DNA from: JBEKIK01 sp050013075
Lineage (GTDB): Bacteria > Planctomycetota > Planctomycetia > Pirellulales > Thermoguttaceae
Length of the DNA: 19,873 nucleotides
Assembly: GCA_050013075.1 (NCBI GenBank)
Contig: JBEKFZ010000075.1
Location: 1-19,873 of the forward strand
Direction of reading: 5' to 3'
A program made the translations under genes and the position numbers. Within the stretch, counting starts at the first letter, position 1; every line of letters begins with the position of its first letter. This document shows, piece after piece, positions 14,063 to 19,873 of the stretch. The notes below the pieces were generated by a model. It was not told where the DNA came from. It did not search any database and saw only the letters and a program-made list of their open reading frames with translations.

Positions 14063-15220
14063 TCATGCCAGGCGCTGGGTTGCCTCGTCGGCCCAGGGAC
14101 TATCCGGGGCCAAGGCCAAAAAACGTTCCCAATGCTCGACTGCGCGGACGCTCTGGCCGATTTCGTCGAGCGTGCGGGCCAGGTGGTAGTGCACGTCGGC
14201 ATAATCGGGATGAAAACGCAGCGCCCCTTCAAATGCGGCCACGGCCAATTCGCGCTGCCCGGTCTCGGCCAACACGCAGCCCAGGTTAGCCCGGGCTTCG
14301 ACATAGTCCTCATCGAGTTCGATTGCCGTGTAATAGCGTTCCCGCGCCCCGCAAAGATCGCCCTGCCGATAGAGCAATTCGGCGACCATAAAACAAATTT
14401 CCGGCTTGGGACCGCCGGCTGCCATGGCCGCCCGATACATCTCGGCGGCGGCCGATAATTGCCCGTCTTCTTCCAATTCCGCGGCCAGAGAGCACATTTG
14501 ATCCGCGGTGGAGGGGATCAGTCTTTCCGGCTGCACGGAGGCGTCCCAGGCGTCAAAGTCGAATCGCATCTGCCCGCCCGGCTCAATCAGCCCATCTCCC
14601 TGACGCAGCAAAATCTGCTTGCCTTCAACAATCACCGAAAGCTGCGCCAACGGCCGAGCCACTCCGGGCAAATAATGGGCCAAGGCGTTGAGCTTTTTTT
14701 CGATGGCGGCGGGCGAAACGCCCGCGGCTAAAAGTTCGGCCAGACGCCGGGCAGCAGCGATTTCCTGAAAATCGAAGTACGGCAGGCGCCGCACCTCGCG
14801 GACCGGTTGGATCAACCCCCGCCGGTGCCAACGCCGAATCACCGCCACGGGCACGCCCAAAAGTTCGGCCAACATGGCCGGCGTATAAAGCCGATGGATG
14901 TCCTGCTCGTGCTCGACCAAACCCAAGCGGTGCCAGAGTTGCGTTTCGGTGATGATTTCCAAATCGCCCTTTTCGGCCGCATGTCGGGTGGATTCGTCGA
15001 ACCACTGCTCCGGCCCCTCGCCATCGGTTAAGGGCAGTTCCTCCTCTCCGACAACTACCAGATGGGCCGTGGCGTCGGGCCGGTCCAGGACCGTCGCGCC
15101 ATGCCGGCGAACCAATTGCCCGGCGTCCCGCCGCGACATGCTCGCCAGCTTGCCCACAAACGCCAGGCGTTTATCTTGTAAAACTCCCAAGTTTTCGTCG
15201 GCGTTTGTCAGAACATCCAT
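14063..15220 (-). CDS. BRCT-MerR-TPR fusion protein
   Basis: The protein has 385 residues with three parts. Residues about 16-100 (LQDKRLAFVGKLASMSRRDA onward, with GATVLD and ATAHLVVVGE) form a BRCT domain, usually a protein- or DNA-end-binding module. Residues about 111-178 (LYTPAMLAELLGVPVAVIRR, WHRRGLIQPVREVRRLPYFD) are a MerR-type winged helix that should bind DNA. Residues about 240-380 hold four TPR units (for example AELLYRQGDLCGARERYYTA and ANLGCVLAETGQRELAVAAF), a protein-binding surface. No usual MerR ligand domain is present. I recall this combination from planctomycetes but no function. It starts one base after the stop codon of a 59-codon antitoxin-like gene (TAG-T-ATG), so translation is coupled and both use the promoter at 15444-15471. 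A C8 tract (14049-14056) follows the stop codon. Domain calls are strong; role unknown. Confidence 0.88.
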   Translation of the reverse strand: MDVLTNADENLGVLQDKRLAFVGKLASMSRRDAGQLVRRHGATVLDRPDATAHLVVVGEEELPLTDGEGPEQWFDESTRHAAEKGDLEIITETQLWHRLGLVEHEQDIHRLYTPAMLAELLGVPVAVIRRWHRRGLIQPVREVRRLPYFDFQEIAAARRLAELLAAGVSPAAIEKKLNALAHYLPGVARPLAQLSVIVEGKQILLRQGDGLIEPGGQMRFDFDAWDASVQPERLIPSTADQMCSLAAELEEDGQLSAAAEMYRAAMAAGGPKPEICFMVAELLYRQGDLCGARERYYTAIELDEDYVEARANLGCVLAETGQRELAVAAFEGALRFHPDYADVHYHLARTLDEIGQSVRAVEHWERFLALAPDSPWADEATQRLA

Positions 15221-15221
15221 A

Positions 15222-15401
15222 CTATTCGAGCCATGTTTTTAAACGTACTTTTATATCGTCGTGTGGAATGCCTTTCCCTTCGGCAAGTTGTTTTTCACCA
15301 TATTCGATCTTATCCAGAAGAAAAAGGTCCTCCATTAGGGCGTCCATATCGACTTCTTCAGGGAAAGCATCTATCACTTGTTTGATTTTTTCTCTATGCA
15401 T
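15222..15401 (-). CDS. 59-residue antitoxin-like protein
   Basis: The frame reads MHREKIKQVIDAFPEEVDMD, ALMEDLFLLDKIEYGEKQLA, EGKGIPHDDIKVRLKTWLE. The pattern of (D)xxPEEVxxDxLMExLxxLxKIExGxxxxxxGxxIPHxxxxxxLxxWL is what I recognise from small antitoxin-like proteins that normally sit just before a RelE/ParE-type toxin. Here no toxin follows; the BRCT-MerR-TPR gene does, one base after the stop codon. The protein is acidic in its first half and helical throughout. ATG at 15399-15401 lies about 37 bases after a good promoter; no strong Shine-Dalgarno sequence is seen. GC content is lower than in the downstream gene, so separate origins are possible. It could be an orphaned antitoxin, or a regulator recruited to the operon. 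Confidence 0.75.
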   Translation of the reverse strand: MHREKIKQVIDAFPEEVDMDALMEDLFLLDKIEYGEKQLAEGKGIPHDDIKVRLKTWLE

Positions 15402-15443
15402 TCTGCGCCATTATATGAAAGAAAACATTGTGAGGACATGTTT

Positions 15444-15471
15444 AATATACCCATGATAATATGTATGTCAA
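15444..15471 (-). promoter_or_regulatory. Sigma70-type promoter of the antitoxin-like/BRCT-MerR-TPR operon
   Basis: On the minus strand, TTGACA (complement of 15466-15471) and TATATT (complement of 15444-15449) are 16 bases apart. This is a perfect -35 and a five-of-six -10 element. It is well placed for the ATG at 15401, giving a leader of roughly 35 bases. Confidence 0.65.
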
Positions 15472-15499
15472 TCAGAGATATTTTCTCGCATTGCCGCGC

Positions 15500-15541
15500 A
15501 AAAAAACGGGGCACAAACCTTCGACCGGCTTGTGCCCCGGT
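15500..15541 (-). terminator. Rho-independent terminator of the YTV gene
   Basis: CGGGGCACAA (15507-15516) pairs perfectly with TTGTGCCCCG (15530-15539) around a 13-base loop. On the minus strand the stem is followed by seven T (complement of 15500-15506). It lies 26 bases past the YTV gene's stop codon and separates that gene from the promoter at 15444-15471. Confidence 0.88.
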
Positions 15542-15565
15542 TCTAAATAAAATTTTGGCCGAATA

Positions 15566-16963
15566 TCACTTCAACAAATTCGGCGACGGCACCGGAACAA
15601 GCCCCGACGGCTTCGAGTCCGAAGGTTTTGGAGCGCCCATATCCGGGCCTAATTCCGGCGCTTTCTCGGTGCTCGATGCGCCGTTCGCGGCGTCTTTTTT
15701 CGGCGGGGCCGGGGTGGGCTTTTGCGAATCGATTGTCGCGGCAGGCGTTGAAACGCCCGTCGCCGATGGAGATATGATCAGCGGTTCGCCGCATGGACCG
15801 ATCGGCTCGCGATAGCAAACCACGTGCGGCACGGAGTACGTGTACGTCACCGGAATCCGCTTTTCCACGCAATGCTGCACGCGGAGGGTTTCTTCAACCG
15901 CCACCATCTTGCACACCTGGACCGGCTTTTGCACCACACGTTCCTCGTAAACCATGCGGCAGGTCGTTACCGGTATCTTGCGGACCTGCTGTTCGGTCAC
16001 CATGCGGCAGACCTGCACGGGAACCTGTTGTTCGACGCGCTCCTCGACGGGCCGCAATACGGTATACGGCACCTTTTTGACGACTTCTTCCTGCACCGTG
16101 CGGCAGGTCGTCACCGGAACCTTGCGCACCACTTGCTCCTGCTGGTAGCGCACGGTTTGCACGGGCACCTGGCGCGATTCTACTTGTGGAACCATGCATG
16201 TCTGCTGAACCTGCTGCGGAACCATGTTCGGCTGCCAAGCCCTTTGCACCTCATAAGTGCCGCGGGGAATTTGCACCCAATAAAGCCCGGGCCGCTGATA
16301 AACCGCCTGGCCTGTGGCCGGATCGACCGCGGTCGTGCCCGACATCCATCGCAGCCGATTGGCGGGCGAGGCGGGCTTCATCACCGTCTGCTCGACAAAA
16401 CCGCCTTGATCGACCATCTGCGTTTGACAAACCGTTTGCGGACGCATTACCGTGTAGGTTTCGGTGCGGCAGGATGTTTCGTAAACCGGTTTCAAGACAG
16501 TGTAAGTTTCTTCCCGTTCGGCGGTTTCCGTAATGGGATGGTTGACTATATATCGTTCCTCCCGTTCGGCAGTCTCCTGCACGTAGCGGATGCGGGTGTA
16601 ACTGTTATCGCGCATTTGCGTTTCCCAGACGGGTTTTTGCACCGTGTAAACCTCTTCCCGCTCGCTGGTTTCGGTTATCGGCTTGGCCACGGTGTAGCGC
16701 TCCTCGCGCAACTGCGTTTCCCAGACGGGCTTGTAAGCCGTCACCGGACGTTCCTCGTATGCGGTCTCGTATTCGATTTTATAAGCGGTCATTTGCCGCT
16801 GTTCGCAGACCGTTTTGTAAACCAGCCGGTACTCCTGTCCGCACACGCTCGCCACGGACGATACGGTGCCCGACGTTGCGCAATCGCAGGCCCGTCCGCA
16901 AACAGCTGGCATAAGGCCGGCAACGATCATTAAGCTTAATGAGATACGAATGGAAGCGTTCAT
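15566..16963 (-). CDS. Secreted YTV-repeat protein (planctomycete wall-type protein)
   Basis: The protein has 465 residues. Residues 1-26 are a signal peptide. Repeat block 1 (about 60-175) carries units such as AYKPVWETQLREERYTVAKP, ITETSEREEVYTVQKP and ITETAEREETYTVLKPVYET. A middle section (205-260) has GQAVYQRPGLYWVQIPRGTY. Repeat block 2 (about 262-380) carries units such as VVRKVPVTTCRTVQEE, VPVQVCRMVTEQQVRKIPVT and TCRMVYEERVVQKPVQVCKM. A Pro/Ser-rich tail follows from 400. Cysteines recur at regular positions, so disulfide cross-linking is likely. YTV proteins were described as abundant, planctomycete-specific, cysteine-containing proteins linked to the cell wall in Rhodopirellula. 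The likely ribosome site is AAAGG before ATG at 16961-16963. It has its own terminator and is divergent from the ECF sigma operon, which could control it. Confidence 0.85.
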   Translation of the reverse strand: MNASIRISLSLMIVAGLMPAVCGRACDCATSGTVSSVASVCGQEYRLVYKTVCEQRQMTAYKIEYETAYEERPVTAYKPVWETQLREERYTVAKPITETSEREEVYTVQKPVWETQMRDNSYTRIRYVQETAEREERYIVNHPITETAEREETYTVLKPVYETSCRTETYTVMRPQTVCQTQMVDQGGFVEQTVMKPASPANRLRWMSGTTAVDPATGQAVYQRPGLYWVQIPRGTYEVQRAWQPNMVPQQVQQTCMVPQVESRQVPVQTVRYQQEQVVRKVPVTTCRTVQEEVVKKVPYTVLRPVEERVEQQVPVQVCRMVTEQQVRKIPVTTCRMVYEERVVQKPVQVCKMVAVEETLRVQHCVEKRIPVTYTYSVPHVVCYREPIGPCGEPLIISPSATGVSTPAATIDSQKPTPAPPKKDAANGASSTEKAPELGPDMGAPKPSDSKPSGLVPVPSPNLLK

Positions 16964-17426
16964 TGGTATTCAACCTTTTGTGATTATTAATCCCCGGGCG
17001 AATACACCGGGGGAACATGGAACAATACTATGTTAAATTCTAGGTTGCGGAAACGCGAAACGGCGGTTGCGCAACAATATACTCCATCAAAATAGTCTGC
17101 CAGACAACCGAGGCAACTGCAAATCCTAAAACAGCCCGCAAAGTTTAACATGGATTGCAACTGCATGTTGCACAAACAGTTACGGCGGTTTATATTCCTT
17201 GAAGTTTTTCATCGCCCGCGCCGCATGTAAAAATAGCATACGTTCCTCAATCCTCACGCCCGCATAGACTTGCAGCTTAAGTTTATCTAACCGTTACAAC
17301 CGAACCTCTATCTATTGTATCTTTACGCGGAATACTGTTTGTTTGTTCAGTTTAAATAAAATCTCATTCCTGGCGGGTCTTTAAGTACAGAAGGCATTTA
17401 ATTGCCTTTCACCCAGCGGAGCGGCG
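16964..17426. other. Divergent intergenic region between the YTV gene and the sigma operon
   Basis: These 463 bases hold no supported gene. They contain the short palindrome at 16992-17013 and AT-rich stretches before both start codons. A 62-codon minus frame (16987-17175) has seven cysteines but ends inside the palindrome, has no ribosome site and is not called. No promoter could be assigned with confidence. The length is enough for two promoters and an operator. Confidence 0.5.
16992..17013. repeat. Short CCGG...CACCGGGGG palindromic repeat, copy 2
   Basis: CCCCGGGCGAATACACCGGG followed by GG forms a hairpin with CCCCGG and CCGGGG arms. It is related to the unit at 4702-4723. On the minus strand it falls in the leader of the YTV gene, about 30 bases before its ATG, where it could affect translation. 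Confidence 0.45.
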
Positions 17427-17957
17427 ATGGACACATTAGGCAAACGACTAGCCCGAGGCGACCATGCCGCCTTTGCCGAGCTTTACGACGCCTGCGCCGA
17501 TCGCATCCATCATTATTTGATGATTATCCTGGGATCGAAAGAAGACGCCGAAGACGCCTTGCAAGAGACCTTTGTCCGCCTGGCCGGAAATTGCAAGCGT
17601 TTGGCGAAAGTCGAAAATTTGACCGCATACACTTTTACCGTCGCCCGAAACGAGGCCCTGCGCTTGGCCGGGCGGAGAAAGAACACGGCATCTTTGAGTA
17701 TGACAATCCAAGGACAACATCTGTTTGATATAGCCGAAAAAGATAATCCCCAGGCGAATGATTGCGTCGAGGCGGCAACGACGGCCTTGAACCGCCTGGA
17801 TGCGGATCTTCGCGAAATCGTGGAATTAAAGTTTTTCGCCGGGCTCACGTTCCGGGAAATAGCCGACGTTACCGGCTGCCCGCAAGGAACGGCGGCCACG
17901 CGCTATCGCACGGCCCTGGATAAAATGCGGGCGATTTTAGCAAAGGATTGGACATGA
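17427..17957 (+). CDS. ECF-type RNA polymerase sigma factor
   Basis: The protein has 176 residues and only regions 2 and 4, as in extracytoplasmic-function sigma factors. Region 2 spans about 10-75 (HAAFAELYDACADRIHHYLM, KEDAEDALQETFVRLA). Region 4 spans about 118-172 (LDADLREIVELKFFAGLTFR, EIADVTGCPQGTAATRYRTA) with a helix-turn-helix. It should direct transcription of an envelope or stress regulon. ATG at 17427 is preceded by GCGGAG. Its stop codon overlaps the next start as ATGA, so the next gene is co-translated and likely controls its activity. The YTV gene on the other strand is a plausible target, but I could not identify matching promoter motifs. Confidence 0.92.
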   Translation: MDTLGKRLARGDHAAFAELYDACADRIHHYLMIILGSKEDAEDALQETFVRLAGNCKRLAKVENLTAYTFTVARNEALRLAGRRKNTASLSMTIQGQHLFDIAEKDNPQANDCVEAATTALNRLDADLREIVELKFFAGLTFREIADVTGCPQGTAATRYRTALDKMRAILAKDWT

Positions 17958-18484
17958 ACGGAGATCCGGAACAAATCCTCTCGCAAATAAAACCTTGCCG
18001 GACAGACAACCATTTGCGCTTGCAAATCCTCGGCGCGGTCGATGCCCAATTGCGCGAATCGCGTCGTTGGCGATTGCAAAAACGCATCGGCCTTTGCACG
18101 CTTACAATGCTGATATTCGGCGTGGGGCTGAATTTTTGGGTCAATCAAACTGTTTCGCAACGACTAGCGGCATTATTTCCGCCGCCGTCTGCTCCGCGTC
18201 AGGCCGTGGAATTGGCCGCCTTCATCTCCAAATACGTCGATCCTCAGGCGGGCCAATGGGTATATCAACAAATCACATCACAACAGACAACAAAATCTTC
18301 GCCGGAGGAGTATTTTGCATATCTTCAAAAAATAGCCAACGCATCGGACATTCTTTTTAAGGACTCATGCTATGAAAAGAGCGAAAAAAATTCTCCTTTG
18401 GACAGGCATAAGCCTGGGAACGTTGATCGCAATCCTGCTGATCTTCGCGGCATGTTATTCCTGGATTCTCGGCTCACGGCTTGA
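17954..18484 (+). CDS. Single-pass membrane protein, likely anti-sigma factor, probably frameshifted at its end
   Basis: Start is ATG at 17954, overlapping the sigma gene by four bases (ATGA). A TTG six bases earlier is less likely. Residues 1-43 are soluble and cytoplasmic; one membrane helix spans about 45-63 (IGLCTLTMLIFGVGLNFWVN); the rest faces outward. The position after an ECF sigma gene and this topology suggest an anti-sigma factor, but the zinc-binding HxxxCxxC motif of the ZAS class is absent. Codons from about 137 onward read KDSCYEKSEKNSPLDRHKPG and overlap the next gene by 113 bases in another frame. Adding one T to the T5 run at 18354-18358 would create an immediate TAA, ending the protein at about 135 residues. 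A single-base loss or a sequencing error is therefore likely. Confidence 0.65.
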   Translation: MNGDPEQILSQIKPCRTDNHLRLQILGAVDAQLRESRRWRLQKRIGLCTLTMLIFGVGLNFWVNQTVSQRLAALFPPPSAPRQAVELAAFISKYVDPQAGQWVYQQITSQQTTKSSPEEYFAYLQKIANASDILFKDSCYEKSEKNSPLDRHKPGNVDRNPADLRGMLFLDSRLTA

Positions 18485-19661
18485 AAAAAGACTGGCGGCA
18501 CTGAAGGCGGCGGGAGAACCGATCTGCCTGGCCGACCTGGCCCGAAAGCCGATCCCGCCGGAACAAAACGCCGTCACATATCTATTGCGAGCCAAAGACG
18601 GCATGAATGCCGTGGTAAACGCAGTTATTGATCTTAAAAGTCTATGGTCTGATGAACCCGGCTACGAACCGGAGGACATGAAAAAAACAAAAGAAACCCT
18701 GGAGGCCTACCCAAAGATATATCCGATCTTACGGCAAGCGGCGGCATCTCCCGAATTCAAAGTTCCATTTGATTATACCCAAGGGCCAAAATTTATTGAT
18801 TCACTAATAAATGACGATTTTGTTCCTCTTCGAAATACGACAAGATACCTTTATATAAAGACACAATCGTTGATTTATCAGGGCAACCGGGATGAAGCCG
18901 TAGGGGTGGTTATTCTAATGTTGCAGCTAGCTCACCTGGCAGAACGGGAACCACTGCTTAATAATTATTGGGTTACCAGGGCCGTTGAAAACATGGCTTT
19001 AGATTGCGCTAATGATGTGTTGCAGGCCGGACCAATTAGTAAACAGTCAAGAGCGGACTTGGATAAAGAATTATCGCTTCATGGCTCAATGGAAATTGTT
19101 AGACATGCCTTAAAAACAGAGCGGGCGTTTTCCCTGGATCGCTTCAATCACGAAATTCCCTGGTCTTTGTTTTCTTATCATTGGCAACTGGGCGTGTTAA
19201 ACGCGTATGAGGAGTATTTGAATTACTCTCTAAAACCTTACTCTGATTGGGCCAATGAAGATGATCTCCAGGGGGCGATATCCGAGACAAATTTTAATAC
19301 TTTGGTGGAACTGTTAAGACCGGCATTGCGTGGGACACTGATAGCTACCTATCGCAATCAGGCATGGGTTCGGGCGATCCGCATCATCAATGCCCTGCAA
19401 GGAAAAGTGCCGGCCAATAGCAATAAAATCCCAACCATGGCCGAACTGGGGTTGCCCGACGAGGTGGGCGTCGATCCGTTTAACGGCAAGCCGATGATTA
19501 TAAAAAAACTGCCCAAAGGATGGTCGGTATATTCTGTGGACAAGAACCTCCAAGACGACGGCGGAAAATTCGGCAAAAGCGGTGAAAATCCTCCGCTTGA
19601 TATCGGTTTCGGGCCCAAAATTCCCGCGCCGCAATCACAAGAAAAGGGACCTTCTCAATAA
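18372..19661 (+). CDS. Membrane-anchored planctomycete-specific protein in the sigma operon
   Basis: The protein has 429 residues. One N-terminal membrane helix (about 8-30, LLWTGISLGTLIAILLIFAA) is followed by LEKRLAALKAAGEPICLADL and ARKPIPPEQNAVTYLL, a signature I recall from many planctomycete exported proteins. The middle is helical and hydrophilic. The end carries DEVGVDPFNGKPMIIKKLPK, then GWSVYSVDKNLQDDGG, another such signature. A Pro/Gly tail closes it. No catalytic residues are recognised; it probably works on the outer side of the inner membrane. ATG at 18372 has AAGGA (18359-18363) eight bases before it. It is the third gene of the ECF operon and might sense or respond to the signal. 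No terminator was found in the 90 bases after the stop codon. Confidence 0.8.
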   Translation: MKRAKKILLWTGISLGTLIAILLIFAACYSWILGSRLEKRLAALKAAGEPICLADLARKPIPPEQNAVTYLLRAKDGMNAVVNAVIDLKSLWSDEPGYEPEDMKKTKETLEAYPKIYPILRQAAASPEFKVPFDYTQGPKFIDSLINDDFVPLRNTTRYLYIKTQSLIYQGNRDEAVGVVILMLQLAHLAEREPLLNNYWVTRAVENMALDCANDVLQAGPISKQSRADLDKELSLHGSMEIVRHALKTERAFSLDRFNHEIPWSLFSYHWQLGVLNAYEEYLNYSLKPYSDWANEDDLQGAISETNFNTLVELLRPALRGTLIATYRNQAWVRAIRIINALQGKVPANSNKIPTMAELGLPDEVGVDPFNGKPMIIKKLPKGWSVYSVDKNLQDDGGKFGKSGENPPLDIGFGPKIPAPQSQEKGPSQ

Positions 19662-19752
19662 AACCAACATAGGCACTTTAACACGAAAACGCGAAAGTAA
19701 GAAAAAACAAAAGAAACAAGGCAAATTATTGTTCGCTTGATGTTTTATATAT

Positions 19753-19873
19753 GGTGGTTTCAACAATCAAATGCAGCGCATTTTAGGAGCAAGGACTTCA
19801 CGGGGTGTTCGATATTTGAGGCGACGACGAGGACGTTCGTTTAGTAATGTTTCCACACGGGCCACCTCGTAGC
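19753..19873 (-). mobile_element. IS30-family insertion sequence, 3' end, running out of the window
   Basis: The partial transposase described at 19767-19873 ends inside GGTGGTTTCAACAATCAAAT (from 19753), which looks like the terminal inverted repeat of an IS30-type element. The exact boundary near 19753 is an estimate, and the other end lies outside the window. Confidence 0.6.
19767..19873 (-). CDS. IS30-family transposase, C-terminal fragment (partial)
   Basis: The minus frame entering at the right edge reads YEVARVETLLNERPRRRLKY and RTPREVLAPKMRCI before TGA (complement of 19767-19769). The LNxRPRRxLxYxTPxEVL pattern is the hallmark of the C-terminal end of IS30 transposases (DDE integrase fold). 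The catalytic residues lie upstream, outside the window. Whether the element is intact cannot be judged. Confidence 0.75.
   Translation of the reverse strand, partial: YEVARVETLLNERPRRRLKYRTPREVLAPKMRCI

Noticed and set aside
16987..17175. 62-codon minus frame with seven cysteines upstream of the YTV gene
   Set aside because: It ends inside a palindromic repeat and has no ribosome site or recognisable pattern. The cysteines look incidental.

Overview
The window looks like a chromosomal segment of a planctomycete, probably from the Pirellulales or a nearby group. I infer this from gene families rather than any marker gene. The evidence is a YTV-repeat cysteine-containing secreted protein, a secreted HEAT-repeat protein with a GRVSGEL-type N-terminus, a BRCT-MerR-TPR fusion, a DNase I-fold protein of a family I recall from planctomycetes, and a membrane-anchored protein with the planctomycete signatures AGEP(I)xLADLA and DPFxGKPxxxxxxxxGWxxYSV. 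Intergenic spaces hold many short palindromic dispersed repeats. No rRNA, tRNA or CRISPR array was seen.

Layout. (1) 1-2947: two dispersed repeats, then a minus-strand MmeI-like single-chain restriction-modification gene. It is split by an in-frame TAG codon into 820-codon and 124-codon parts. (2) 3141-4662: a plus-strand pair, a polytopic membrane protein overlapping a small lipoprotein. (3) 4655-4850: a repeat cluster in the convergent gap. (4) 4865-6823: a minus-strand GT87-like membrane glycosyltransferase. Upstream of it lies a translationally coupled pair, a 72-residue protein and a DUF2335 membrane protein, in distinctly AT-rich DNA. (5) 7103-9601: a full-length ComEC DNA-uptake channel. 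(6) 9602-9913: a convergent gap made almost wholly of nested repeats. (7) 9911-10915: an EEP-fold protein whose catalytic residues are substituted. (8) 10972-11090: three GTTCCCACG-type hairpins. (9) 11365-12558: the secreted HEAT-repeat protein. (10) 12588-13895: a large polytopic membrane protein. (11) 14063-15401: a two-gene minus-strand operon, a 59-residue antitoxin-like protein followed one base later by the BRCT-MerR-TPR protein, with a good sigma70-type promoter. (12) 15500-16963: the YTV-repeat protein with its own terminator. (13) 17427-19661: a plus-strand operon of ECF sigma factor, single-pass (anti-sigma-like) protein and membrane-anchored planctomycete protein. The last two overlap by 113 bases in a way that suggests a one-base loss. 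(14) 19753-19873: the 3' end of an IS30-family element leaving the window.

How the parts relate. Envelope functions dominate: two GT-C-like or other large membrane proteins, a lipoprotein pair, the YTV wall protein and an ECF sigma operon next to it. ComEC and the DNase-fold protein are neighbours but convergent, so a joint role in DNA uptake is only a guess. The parts most deserving a second look are the small protein/DUF2335 pair, the antitoxin-like gene coupled to a BRCT-MerR-TPR regulator instead of a toxin, the amber-split restriction-modification gene, and the large palindromes that sit in both larger convergent gaps.
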